Made by a program: the position numbers and the translations under genes. This document shows positions 31,425-40,354 of a stretch of 64,000 nucleotides of DNA, piece after piece. How positions within the stretch are numbered: position 1 is the first letter of the stretch; each line of letters opens with the position of its first letter. Origin of the DNA: Pseudomonas viridiflava (lineage in GTDB: Bacteria > Pseudomonadota > Gammaproteobacteria > Pseudomonadales > Pseudomonadaceae). Under the pieces are notes generated by a model. It was not told the origin of the DNA. It did no database searches and saw only the letters and a program-made list of their open reading frames with translations. The stretch covers positions 181,102-245,101 of the forward strand of contig NZ_UTKY01000122.1 of assembly GCF_900583165.1 (NCBI RefSeq), in the 5' to 3' direction.

Positions 31425-32233
31425 AGCGGATGTCTACCCTGGGACTCACCGTCGCACTGATGCTATGGGGAGCTGCAGCGCAGGCCGTCGAGCTGATGCA
31501 CTGGGAACGCCTCCCCCTCGCGTTCCCGCTGGTGATCAACCAGGAACGAGTGGTCTTTATCAATGAGGATGTTCGAGTCGGCGTGCCCTCAACCCTGACA
31601 GGCAAACTGCGTGTGCAATCAACTGGCGGCACGCTGTACCTGCGCGCGTCAGAAGCCATTGCACCGACCCGACTGCAACTGCAATCGGTCACGACGGGCG
31701 AGATTATCCTCCTGGATATCGCGGCCACTCCCGGCGATCAACCGCTGGAGCCCGTACGTATTCTCAAGAATGCTCAGGGGCAAGCTACCGAGGCTGAATC
31801 TAGCGCCGTCCCTGTTCCAGAACGCACACCGATCCCGGTCGCTTTGACGCGCTACGCCGCGCAAAGCCTGTACGCGCCGCTGCGCACCGTGGAGTCCCTG
31901 CCCGGTGTACGCCGCGTCCCGCTCAAGCTGCGCACCGAACTGCCAACCCTGCTGCCGACCGAAAACGTGTCCAGCACACCCATCGCCGTCTGGCGACTCG
32001 GTGATTACTGGGTGACGGCGGTGAAATTGCGCAATCGTGGTTCAGAGACGGTGCAACTCGATCCACGTCGACTTCAGGCCAAGCTGTTCGCCACGGCCTT
32101 CCAGCATGCTTTCCTCGGGCCTGTCGGCAGCGCTGAAGACACCACGATCGCCTACCTTGTCACCCGCGGTGCCGGCCTCGAGCAAGCCGTGCTGCTCCCG
32201 CCCGTTGCGCGAGGTGCTGACGATGAAAGCTAA
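31421..32233 (+). CDS. TIGR03749 ICE protein (VirB9/TraK-like)
   Basis: 270 residues with a signal peptide (TVALMLWGAAAQAVE) and beta-rich periplasmic domains. PFL_4704/TIGR03749 family, corresponding to TraK/VirB9 of the outer-membrane core complex. GGAGGTGAG ahead of the ATG. Overlaps TIGR03752 by 11 bp. Confidence 0.84.
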   Translation: MKRMSTLGLTVALMLWGAAAQAVELMHWERLPLAFPLVINQERVVFINEDVRVGVPSTLTGKLRVQSTGGTLYLRASEAIAPTRLQLQSVTTGEIILLDIAATPGDQPLEPVRILKNAQGQATEAESSAVPVPERTPIPVALTRYAAQSLYAPLRTVESLPGVRRVPLKLRTELPTLLPTENVSSTPIAVWRLGDYWVTAVKLRNRGSETVQLDPRRLQAKLFATAFQHAFLGPVGSAEDTTIAYLVTRGAGLEQAVLLPPVARGADDES

Positions 32234-33740
32234 CGCCTTGCTCAAATGGCTGGTACCGGTTGCGCTGCTGGGCGTGGTGCTGATCATCCTGAAAACCTGG
32301 GTCCCGGGTGGCAGCACACCTTCTCCAGAGCACCCAGTTGATCAGGGCAATATTCAATTATCCGCCGAGCAAGCCAAGTCGCTCGGCATTGCGGGCGATA
32401 CCCCACGCGACACGGTCGCCACCCTGGTCGGCCAGGTGAAGGCCATGCGCAGCGACATGCTCGGTTTGAAGAAACACAATGACTCACTGCAGACGGAAAA
32501 CAACCGCCTACGCGAGCGGGAAAACAGTGTCGATTCGCGTATCCAGACCGCGCTTGGCAGTGTGACCCAGCAGGTCGACGAAGGCCGCCGCCAAGCCAAC
32601 GAGGCCCGACTCAAAGCGGAACAAGATAGTCGTCAGGCTCGCGGCCTGCTGACGCAATTGCAGGAACAGTTGTCGGGGCTGGCTGGCAAAAGCAAGGACA
32701 TGCCGATCGGATTGGGGCTTGAGCCCGGCGACGGCGCTCAGTTCGAAGGGCGACACTCTACCAATGATGCGCTGCAGTGGATTGAACCCTCGGATGCTCC
32801 GTCCACCGACGCCAGAGGCAAAACCACGACTTCCTCCGCACTGAGCCTGCCTACCGCTTTCAACTCACTGGAAGGCTTGAAAGACAACGCGATTGATCGC
32901 AGCCAGAAACAGCTGAAAGCCGTCACCAAGGGTGAGCGCGACCTGACGCGATCCGTTGATCGTACCGAAGGCGCGAAGCCGGTCTACACGATCCCCGAAA
33001 ACGCCACGCTGATGGGCTCGGTCGCCATGACCGCGCTGATCGGCCGAGTCCCGGTGGACGGCACCGTGAATGACCCCTATCCCTTCAAGGTGCTGGTCGG
33101 TCCGGAGAACCTGACCGCCAACGGCATCGACCTGCCGGACGTCGCGGGGGCCGTGATGAGCGGCACGGCGTCCGGTGACTGGACCCTGTCCTGCGTACGC
33201 GGACAGGTCGAGTCAATTACCTTTGTGTTTACCGATGGCACCATCCGCACGGTGCCTCAGCCAAAGGCGATAGCCAGCCGCACTGCCTCCACCACCCAGA
33301 GCTCGAACACCGACAAGATCCGTGGCGGGCTCGGTTACCTGTCCGATCCGTATGGCATTCCTTGCATCGCTGGCGAGCGCCGCTCGAACGCCCAGCAATA
33401 CCTCGGCAGCCAGAGCCTGATCACTGCCGCCGGTGCCGGTGTCGCAGCGCTGCTCGGGGATGAGCGGAACAACAGCAGTGTGATCAGTTCGGGCGGCAGT
33501 ACGCTCGGAGTCACCAGCAGCAGTGGCAATAGCGCACTGAATTCAATTCTCAGTGGTGGGGTCAGCGACATCCGCGAGTGGGTGAACAAACTGTATGGCG
33601 AAGCCTTTGCTGCCGTGTACGTACCACCTGCAGCACAGGTCGCACTGCACCTCGACCATGAGATCACCATCGACTACGAGCCCAAGGGCCGGAGCGTTCG
33701 CCATGAAAAAGACCATGCTTCTCTGCCTGACCTGGATTAG
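32223..33740 (+). CDS. TIGR03752 ICE protein (VirB10/TraB-like)
   Basis: 505 residues from ATG 32223. One N-terminal membrane helix (WLVPVALLGVVLIILKTW), a long coiled coil (about residues 70-150), and a C-terminal TrbI/VirB10-like domain with the repeated Gly/Ala segments. Links inner and outer membranes of the channel. TIGR03752 (PFL_4705) by order. Confidence 0.86.
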   Translation: MKANALLKWLVPVALLGVVLIILKTWVPGGSTPSPEHPVDQGNIQLSAEQAKSLGIAGDTPRDTVATLVGQVKAMRSDMLGLKKHNDSLQTENNRLRERENSVDSRIQTALGSVTQQVDEGRRQANEARLKAEQDSRQARGLLTQLQEQLSGLAGKSKDMPIGLGLEPGDGAQFEGRHSTNDALQWIEPSDAPSTDARGKTTTSSALSLPTAFNSLEGLKDNAIDRSQKQLKAVTKGERDLTRSVDRTEGAKPVYTIPENATLMGSVAMTALIGRVPVDGTVNDPYPFKVLVGPENLTANGIDLPDVAGAVMSGTASGDWTLSCVRGQVESITFVFTDGTIRTVPQPKAIASRTASTTQSSNTDKIRGGLGYLSDPYGIPCIAGERRSNAQQYLGSQSLITAAGAGVAALLGDERNNSSVISSGGSTLGVTSSSGNSALNSILSGGVSDIREWVNKLYGEAFAAVYVPPAAQVALHLDHEITIDYEPKGRSVRHEKDHASLPDLD

Positions 33741-34119
33741 CTTGCTCTGCTGGGTCCTGACGGGGTGTTCCACCGACAAGGAAACGCTTCTGCCCCATGG
33801 CGAGCAAACCATGCTGGACATCTGGAACGGCGCCGGTTCACAAGGCACTCAGCAGCAACTGCTGGAGGCTCGGCAACAGTTACGCCGCCCGCTGGCTCAG
33901 GCAGATTTCTCCTCTTCTCTACAGGAACCGTACACGCGCACAGCGGCGAACGAGATCCGCAACCTGTTCCCTCGCCTGCCCAATCCCGATCTGGTGCTGT
34001 ACGTGTATCCGCACCTGAGCGGTACCGAGCAAGCACCGGTCCCGGGTTACTCAACCGTCTTTCCGTTCTACCAACGAGTGCAGTACGCATTACCTGGTGA
34101 ACGTCAGGAAGACTTGTAG
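33703..34119 (+). CDS. TIGR03751 conjugative transfer lipoprotein
   Basis: 138 residues from ATG 33703 with a lipoprotein signal (TWISLLCWVLTGC, Cys at residue 22). A VirB7/TraV-like outer-membrane lipoprotein (TIGR03751). It starts inside the end of TIGR03752 and its TAG shares a base with the next GTG. Confidence 0.85.
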   Translation: MKKTMLLCLTWISLLCWVLTGCSTDKETLLPHGEQTMLDIWNGAGSQGTQQQLLEARQQLRRPLAQADFSSSLQEPYTRTAANEIRNLFPRLPNPDLVLYVYPHLSGTEQAPVPGYSTVFPFYQRVQYALPGERQEDL

Positions 34120-36872
34120 TGCGTACCGGCGATTCGGGCAACCGCACTCTCGCGTGGAAAGCTTGGCGCAACCCGTCGCGCCCGCGCGTGACCTTAGCCG
34201 ATGAAACCGCACTGTATGCGCACAACCCCAGCTTCACCGATCACCTGCCTTGGGTCGAGTACCTCGACACTGAGCAGTGTTTTCTGCTCGATGACAATCG
34301 TTCGGTGGGCGCGGTGTTCGAGTTGCTGCCCATCGGCACCGAAGGGCGCGAACCCGATTGGCTGATGGCGGCCCGCGATGCCCTCGAGGCTGCCCTGCAG
34401 GATAGCTTTGACGAGTTGGATCAAGCGCCTTGGATAGCGCAGTTTTTCTGCCAGGACGACAACGATTTTACCCCCTATCTGACCCGACTCACCGACTATA
34501 TCCGGGACAGCGCGCGAGGCACGGTCTTCACCCAGGCATATTTGGAGCTCAGCCGTCGTCATCTGAAGGCCATCACCAAGCCCGGTGGTCTGTTTGAGGA
34601 TAAGGTGGTTACGCGCCTATCCTGGCGTGGCAATAACCGACGGGTGCGCCTGGTGATCTATCGCTGGCTTGAGTCTGACGCTGAGGAGACGGGACTCACT
34701 CCAGTGCAATCCCTGCAACAGGCTTGCGAACGTATCGCGGCTTCGTTGCAGGCGTGCGGGGTGCAATCGACACGAGTCGATGGCCGAGGTCTTTATACCT
34801 GGTTAGTGCCCTGGTTCAATCCTGCGCCCACGCTAACCAATGAAGCGCCCGATGAGTTCTACCAACGCGTTGCCTATCCGGAGTCTGCCGAGGGCGAGTC
34901 GCTGGAACTGCCCTTCGATCATGACTTTGCCGAGCGGCTGTTCTTCAACGAACCGCGTTCGGATGTGCAGCACGGACTCTGGTTTTTTGACGATCAGCCC
35001 CACCGGGTCATGGTGGTGGACAAGCTTCGCCGGGCGCCCTTGATTGGTCAACTCACCGGAGAAACCCGCAAGGGCGACGCGGTGAATGCCCTGTTCGACC
35101 AGTTACCCGAAGGCACGGTGATGAGTCTGACCTTGGTGGTCAAACCGCAGGATGTACTTGAGGATCAGTTGAACCGCCTTGCCCGCAAAGCCATCGGTGA
35201 AAACCTAGCCTCGACCCAGACCCGCCAAGATGTTGAAGAGGCTCGTGCGATCATCGGTCGCCAGCACAAGCTGTATCGCGGCACCCTGGCGTTCTACGTG
35301 CGCGGTCACGATGAGCAGCAATTGCACCAGCGCTCGGTCAGCCTGGCCAACGCGCTGTTGGGTGCGGGGCTGCAACCGGTACGCGAAGGCGATGAAATCG
35401 CCGCCTGCAACAGTTACCTGCGTTGGTTACCGATGGCTTACAACCCGGCCCGCGACACGCGCAACTGGTACACACGCCTGATGTTCGCCCAGCACCTGGC
35501 GAACCTCGTTCCAGTCTGGGGCCGCAGCACCGGCACTGGCCACCCGGGCATCACCCTGTTCAACCGCGGGGGGTCGCCACTGAGCTTCGATCCGTTGTCA
35601 CGCCTGGACCGGGCCATGAATGGTCATTTGCTGTTATTCGGTCCCACCGGTGCCGGCAAGTCGGCCACCCTGGTCACCCTGCTGATGCAGGTCATGGCCG
35701 TGTACCGTCCTCGCTTATTTATCGTCGAGGCCGGCAATTCGTTTGGTTTGCAGGGTGACTACTTCGCGACACAGGGCCTGTCGGTCAACAAGGTCCAATT
35801 GAAACCTGGTGCCTCGGTCAGTCTCGCGCCCTTTGTCGATGCTTGGCGCCTGGTCGAGCATCCGGATCAGGTGGCGAGTCTGTCGATCGATGAGCTGGAC
35901 GATGAGGCGGTAGCCAGTCACGACGACCGGCGCGATGTTCTCGGCGAATTGGAGATCACCGCCCGCCTGATGATCACCGGCGGCGAGGCCAAGGAAGAAG
36001 CCCGCCTAAGCCGGGCCGATCGCAGCTTGATCCGCGAGTGTATTCTCGATGCGGCGCAAACGTGTGTCGCAGCGGACCGCCAGGTACTGACCCGCAACGT
36101 GCGCGACGCCTTGCTGCGCGTCGCCGCTGACCCGCACTTGCCGGAAAAGCGTCGCGAGCGTGCCCAGGAAATGGGCGAGTCCATCGACCTGTTTTGCCAG
36201 GGTTTCGAGGGTGAACTGTTCGATCGCGAGGGCACGCCTTGGCCCGAGAGCGATGTGACCATTGTCGATCTCGCCACTTACGCTCGCGAAGGCTACGAGG
36301 CGCAGATGTCCATCAGCTACATCAGCCTGATGAACACCGTGAACAACCTCGCCGAACGCGACCAGTACCTGGGGCGGCCGATCATCATGGTCACCGACGA
36401 AGGCCATATCGTCACCAAAAACCCATTATTGGCACCGTTCGTGGTCAAGGGTAAGAAGATGTGGCGCAAACTTGGCGCGTGGTTCTGGCTGGCGACGCAA
36501 AACCTTGCCGACTTTCCCACTGCCGCGCAAACCATGCTCAACATGATCGAATGGTGGATTTGTTTGAACATGCCGCCCGCGGAAATCGAAGAGATCGCAC
36601 GGTTCAAGAAACTCACGCCGGCACAGAAAGCCTTGCTGCTCTCCGCCAGTAAGGAGCCGGGTAAATACACTGAGGGGGTTGTGCTATCGAAGAAGCTCGA
36701 AACGCTGTTTCGGGCCGTGCCGCCGAGTCTTTATCTCGCCCTGGCCATGACGGAGCCCGAGGAAAAAGCCGAGCGCTGGACACTGATGCAAGAGAACGGC
36801 TGTTCAGAACTGGAAGCGGCGTATAGGGTAGCTGAACGGATCGATATAGCGCGAGGAATAGAACCCGCATAG
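34119..36872 (+). CDS. traC: conjugative transfer ATPase (VirB4/TraC type, TIGR03744)
   Basis: 917 residues from a GTG start. Walker A LLFGPTGAGKSATLVTLL (about residues 503-520) and Walker B IIMVTDEGHIV (about residues 755-765), as in VirB4/TraC ATPases of ICEs. It powers assembly of the mating channel. No ribosome site is visible before the GTG, so translation probably depends on coupling to the lipoprotein gene. Confidence 0.93.
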   Translation: MRTGDSGNRTLAWKAWRNPSRPRVTLADETALYAHNPSFTDHLPWVEYLDTEQCFLLDDNRSVGAVFELLPIGTEGREPDWLMAARDALEAALQDSFDELDQAPWIAQFFCQDDNDFTPYLTRLTDYIRDSARGTVFTQAYLELSRRHLKAITKPGGLFEDKVVTRLSWRGNNRRVRLVIYRWLESDAEETGLTPVQSLQQACERIAASLQACGVQSTRVDGRGLYTWLVPWFNPAPTLTNEAPDEFYQRVAYPESAEGESLELPFDHDFAERLFFNEPRSDVQHGLWFFDDQPHRVMVVDKLRRAPLIGQLTGETRKGDAVNALFDQLPEGTVMSLTLVVKPQDVLEDQLNRLARKAIGENLASTQTRQDVEEARAIIGRQHKLYRGTLAFYVRGHDEQQLHQRSVSLANALLGAGLQPVREGDEIAACNSYLRWLPMAYNPARDTRNWYTRLMFAQHLANLVPVWGRSTGTGHPGITLFNRGGSPLSFDPLSRLDRAMNGHLLLFGPTGAGKSATLVTLLMQVMAVYRPRLFIVEAGNSFGLQGDYFATQGLSVNKVQLKPGASVSLAPFVDAWRLVEHPDQVASLSIDELDDEAVASHDDRRDVLGELEITARLMITGGEAKEEARLSRADRSLIRECILDAAQTCVAADRQVLTRNVRDALLRVAADPHLPEKRRERAQEMGESIDLFCQGFEGELFDREGTPWPESDVTIVDLATYAREGYEAQMSISYISLMNTVNNLAERDQYLGRPIIMVTDEGHIVTKNPLLAPFVVKGKKMWRKLGAWFWLATQNLADFPTAAQTMLNMIEWWICLNMPPAEIEEIARFKKLTPAQKALLLSASKEPGKYTEGVVLSKKLETLFRAVPPSLYLALAMTEPEEKAERWTLMQENGCSELEAAYRVAERIDIARGIEPA

Positions 36873-36909
36873 GGGAATCTATTCCTCGCGCTCTAAAGCG
36901 AGTGACCGG

Positions 36910-37167
36910 TTATTGCGGTACGCCCCGGAGCCGCTGCTGAATCCTCAACAGGAATCCGGCTTCGAAGGCATCCTGGCAGTCGCCGACAGGAAAGGTCTTG
37001 CGTGTTTGCGCTAGCTCCCACCACAGGGGAGTCTCGCCGGGCGTATCAAGCCAAGCCTGAGCACATTGCACGCCACGTTCGATCATCGAGGCAAACTCGT
37101 TGCCCCAAGGTGTCAGAAGACTTGGGCAACCATCCGCCGCAGGAATTGAAATATAGTTTTCGTCCAT
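36910..37167 (-). CDS. hypothetical protein conserved in ICE mating region
   Basis: 85 residues from ATG 37167 (AGGGTGTGT ahead). Soluble, with LLTPWGNEFASMIERGVQCA and PLWWELAQTRKTFPVGDCQD. It is read against the conjugation operon and divergently from the XRE regulator. TIGR03757 is often found between TraC and TIGR03756 in related ICEs. Here this gene and the regulator occupy that place. Confidence 0.6.
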   Translation of the reverse strand: MDENYISIPAADGCPSLLTPWGNEFASMIERGVQCAQAWLDTPGETPLWWELAQTRKTFPVGDCQDAFEAGFLLRIQQRLRGVPQ

Positions 37168-37321
37168 ACACACCCTAGATTTCTGATTTATTGTTAGACG
37201 TTGGGCCCAGCTTCGAAAAGCTTAACGAAGCCAAATGAACGCTAGATAACAGGCATGAGCATCAAATGGCCTAGATCAATGCCAATGTAGACTATATCCC
37301 GTGGATTGAGAGTCCCTCAAG

Positions 37322-37334
37322 GCGCAATTTGCGC
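37322..37334. promoter_or_regulatory. 13-bp palindrome abutting the XRE start codon
   Basis: GCGCAA-T-TTGCGC ends two bases before the ATG of the XRE-type gene. It occupies the usual ribosome-binding position, so a bound repressor would block both transcription and translation of its own gene. Self-regulation is inference. Confidence 0.4.
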
Positions 37335-37336
37335 GC

Positions 37337-37591
37337 ATGACTCAAGACTACGAACAGCTTCGTCTTCAGCTGGCGGAAAACATCCGCTTGATGCGACGCG
37401 TGAAAAACCTTACCCAAGAGCAGCTCGCGCTCATGGCCGAGGTGGATCGCACGTACGTCAGTCAAATCGAACGATGCACGGGCAATCCGTCGCTGTTGGT
37501 CCTGTGCAAGCTCGCCAATATTCTCGAAATCACCACAGATCAGCTACTTGCAGAACCCGATACTCTGCGCAGCGCCCTTCACGTCAAATAA
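37337..37591 (+). CDS. XRE-family helix-turn-helix regulator
   Basis: 84 residues, almost all one HTH_XRE domain: LRLQLAENIRLMRRVKNLTQ, then EQLALMAEVDRTYVSQIER (recognition helices, about residues 35-53) and NPSLLVLCKLANILEITTDQ. Likely a repressor of nearby mating genes or of its own divergent promoter. No Shine-Dalgarno is visible ahead of the ATG. Confidence 0.85.
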   Translation: MTQDYEQLRLQLAENIRLMRRVKNLTQEQLALMAEVDRTYVSQIERCTGNPSLLVLCKLANILEITTDQLLAEPDTLRSALHVK

Positions 37592-37696
37592 TAGTCTCAC
37601 GGCTCACAAATCCGATAGATCCGCCTTCATAATTTCCACTGACAGTCTTCAGTCCGTAATCGAACCTGCCCAGGCCATACACCGAGAGCCTGGATC

Positions 37697-38653
37697 ATGC
37701 CTGTTGCCTGCTCGTCAATCTCGCCCACAAAGCTACGGCCCCTGGCGCTGAGCATCCTGCTGGCGTGCGGCCCAAGCGTGGCGCTGGACACCGCCAGCAT
37801 CACGTCCTCCGTGCTTTCGCAAAACTGCCTCGACTACAGGGTCGTCGGCATTTGTTTCTGGCTGTTCTGCACCCCCTTCGGCTGCACAGTCAAAACCTCG
37901 ACCAAGGTTCGTCATTTCATTCCTGAACTGGTGGTCTCGAGCTACGCCAACACCGGCGACAACCCCTGGACCGAGATGGCTGCCCTCTCCGCTCCCATCA
38001 GCGGCGCGGAGGGTGGCGGCAACCTGATCACCCCGAACACCCGCCGCGGCAACCTGCCCCGCTTCAAGAACGTCGACGGTATCGGCCACCCCGGTGGCAG
38101 GATCGCCACGCAACTGGCTTCGCAATCCGGCTATGCCTGCGCCAGCGGCGCAACTGCATTCATGCCTTACTACCTGAGTACCCTGGACTCACTGGCCTGG
38201 CGCCATGGCATCCCGGAAAGTTTCTACCCCGAGTCGCTCATGCCGGGGCTCCGTGAAATCGGTAGTCAGGCCTCGGGAAACATGTGGGGCAACGTTTATC
38301 CCCGGCAGGGCTTTCTGGTACAGCCCGACGATTTCAAGGCGGCCGCGGTCATGACGCAACGAGCCGGCGATGTCATCACCCGTAACGGACAGCCGCATGT
38401 GTACTTACCGCTCATGCCCGCCAAACGTGACGGCTACTGGCCCCCCGGCCCGATCGTTGAAAACGACGCTTCGACCCAAAAATGGCAATTGCTCTACCCT
38501 CAGGTTCAGCCCACGTGCGCCATCTTCCCCAGCGATCCGGTACAGAGTTCGGATGGGGGCTACGCCTGGTCATTGTGGCGGCCCTATAGCTGTTGCAAAC
38601 GTGAGGGGCAGACCTTCCTGTTCAGCATCGACTTCGAAGGAGGTGCTTCATGA
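37697..38653 (+). CDS. TIGR03756 ICE protein (TraU-like)
   Basis: 318 residues with signal peptide (LALSILLACGPSVALD) and a Cys-rich beginning (CLDYRVVGICFWLFCTPFGC) typical of TraU-like periplasmic proteins. PFL_4710/TIGR03756. Required for mating-pair formation in homologous systems. Overlaps TIGR03755 (ATGA). Confidence 0.85.
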   Translation: MPVACSSISPTKLRPLALSILLACGPSVALDTASITSSVLSQNCLDYRVVGICFWLFCTPFGCTVKTSTKVRHFIPELVVSSYANTGDNPWTEMAALSAPISGAEGGGNLITPNTRRGNLPRFKNVDGIGHPGGRIATQLASQSGYACASGATAFMPYYLSTLDSLAWRHGIPESFYPESLMPGLREIGSQASGNMWGNVYPRQGFLVQPDDFKAAAVMTQRAGDVITRNGQPHVYLPLMPAKRDGYWPPGPIVENDASTQKWQLLYPQVQPTCAIFPSDPVQSSDGGYAWSLWRPYSCCKREGQTFLFSIDFEGGAS

Positions 38654-40032
38654 GCCGGTTTCTCGCGCGCCCCTGGTTGGGCGTGATGAGTCTGTTGCTC
38701 TACGGGCTACTCGCTATGGCCACTCATGCCCACGCCGCCGAAGGCGATTACCGCCTGGGCACTCAAGGCGAAGTGCTCGATGACCGAGTGATGTACACCA
38801 TCGGTGGTGGCTCGGCCGTGGGCTCACCGAGCTCGCTCTACCGACCCAGTGGTCTCGGTGTCGGCGGGTCCTGGCGAGCGAACATGATGTGCGGAAACAT
38901 GAGCCTCACTAATACCCTGCAAAACCAGCTGAACGGTGCCACCGAAGGTTTCCAGCAGATCATGGGCAGCATCGTGCAGAACGCGACCCAGGCGGTGATG
39001 TCGCTGCCAGCATTGATCATTCAGCGCGCCAACCCCGGACTCTATGAGTTGCTGAGTAACGGGGTGATGCAGGGGCGTATCGACTTCGATCGTTCCAAAT
39101 TGACCTGCCAGGCCATGGCCGAGAAGATGGCGGACAAGGTCGGTCAAGCCGGCTGGGGCGCGCTGGCCAAGAACCAGGAAATGCAGGGCAATCTGGAGCA
39201 AACCGGCGGTGATGCTGTGGCCGCGGTGAAAAACACCGAGGCCCGTAACGGCAGCAATGGGGTGTCCTGGGTCGGCGGCCAGAAGGCTGGAGGTAGTGGG
39301 CAGCCCCCCATCCGGGTGACTTCCGACGTAGTGCGAGCAGGCTATAACCTGCTGCATAACCGGTCGGTGGATGACAGTGCCTCGATCCGTAGCAGCGATT
39401 GCCTAGGTGGGGCTATTTGCCAGACCTGGGCCTCGCCTCAGGAGGAATCCGAATGGGCCGTTCGCGTGTTGGGCGAAAGCGAAGTCTCGACCTGCGACAC
39501 CTGCGAAACCCTGCGTGCAACCGCTGGCAGCGGATTGACGCCGCTGATCCAGGAGGCCTACAGCGAACACCTCAAAGCACTGCAAGGGTTGCTGTCCGGC
39601 TCGCTGCCGCCTACTTCTGACAATCTGGCTAAAGCCTCGAGCCCGATGCTGCCGGTGACCCGTGGCGTGATCGAAGCCCTGCGTGACGAACCTGACCAGG
39701 ATCTGTTGGCACGGCGCCTGGCCAGTGAAACGGCCTTGTCCAGTGTGCTCGACAAAGCGCTTCTGCTACTGCGCACGCTGCTGGCAGGCAGTCACGAACC
39801 GAACATCGCCTCCGCTGAGCCGGCCCAAACCGCCTTGACAAAAAATATCGACGCCCTGGAGCGCGAAATACGTCTGCTACAAACCGAGCTGCAGGTCCGG
39901 CAGATGCTGGCCACCAATACCGCCAGCCTGGTGCTCGATCGGCATGCCGGTGGTGCCGATGCTTCGCGTACCGTCGAGCAAGGCGACCCTGAGCCGGGCC
40001 GACTCAATGATGCTGACGTTAGGCGTCAGTGA
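38650..40032 (+). CDS. TIGR03755 ICE protein (TraH-like)
   Basis: 460 residues with a signal peptide (SLLLYGLLAMATHAHA), a central conserved region (QIMGSIVQNATQAVMSLPAL), CDTCETL at about residue 283, and a coiled-coil C-terminus. PFL_4711/TIGR03755 family, periplasmic, comparable to TraH. Precedes a small membrane protein and TraG. Confidence 0.85.
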   Translation: MSRFLARPWLGVMSLLLYGLLAMATHAHAAEGDYRLGTQGEVLDDRVMYTIGGGSAVGSPSSLYRPSGLGVGGSWRANMMCGNMSLTNTLQNQLNGATEGFQQIMGSIVQNATQAVMSLPALIIQRANPGLYELLSNGVMQGRIDFDRSKLTCQAMAEKMADKVGQAGWGALAKNQEMQGNLEQTGGDAVAAVKNTEARNGSNGVSWVGGQKAGGSGQPPIRVTSDVVRAGYNLLHNRSVDDSASIRSSDCLGGAICQTWASPQEESEWAVRVLGESEVSTCDTCETLRATAGSGLTPLIQEAYSEHLKALQGLLSGSLPPTSDNLAKASSPMLPVTRGVIEALRDEPDQDLLARRLASETALSSVLDKALLLLRTLLAGSHEPNIASAEPAQTALTKNIDALEREIRLLQTELQVRQMLATNTASLVLDRHAGGADASRTVEQGDPEPGRLNDADVRRQ

Positions 40033-40035
40033 GCC

Positions 40036-40344
40036 ATGAAACGCTCACCGCTATTCACTCTGCTTTCAGGTCTGCGGATTGCCGCGGTGATGGTCCTGAC
40101 CGCCGCACTGGTCGCATGGATCGGCCGCGCTGCGCTGGGCAGTTTCGAGGTCTGGCAGCAGGCATTCGAATCCGCACGGCCTTATCTGCGGGGGTGGCGT
40201 GCCCTGCTCTACGCCGCCCTCTTTGCGCTCTGGTGGGATCTGCTTCGGCGCTACCGACATCGACCACAGGATCGACTGAGCGTGAAGCGCATCGGGGCAT
40301 TAGGGCTCGTGCTCTTTACCTGCGTCGAACTCATCCGACTGTGA
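40036..40344 (+). CDS. small ICE membrane protein
   Basis: 102 residues with three hydrophobic segments (ALVAWIGRAALGSFEVW, WRALLYAALFALWWDLL, IGALGLVLFTCVELIRL). It lies 3 bp after TIGR03755 and 10 bp before TraG, so it is part of the mating operon. Conserved position in related ICEs. Function unknown. Confidence 0.7.
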   Translation: MKRSPLFTLLSGLRIAAVMVLTAALVAWIGRAALGSFEVWQQAFESARPYLRGWRALLYAALFALWWDLLRRYRHRPQDRLSVKRIGALGLVLFTCVELIRL

Positions 40345-40354
40345 GGTCACCACC

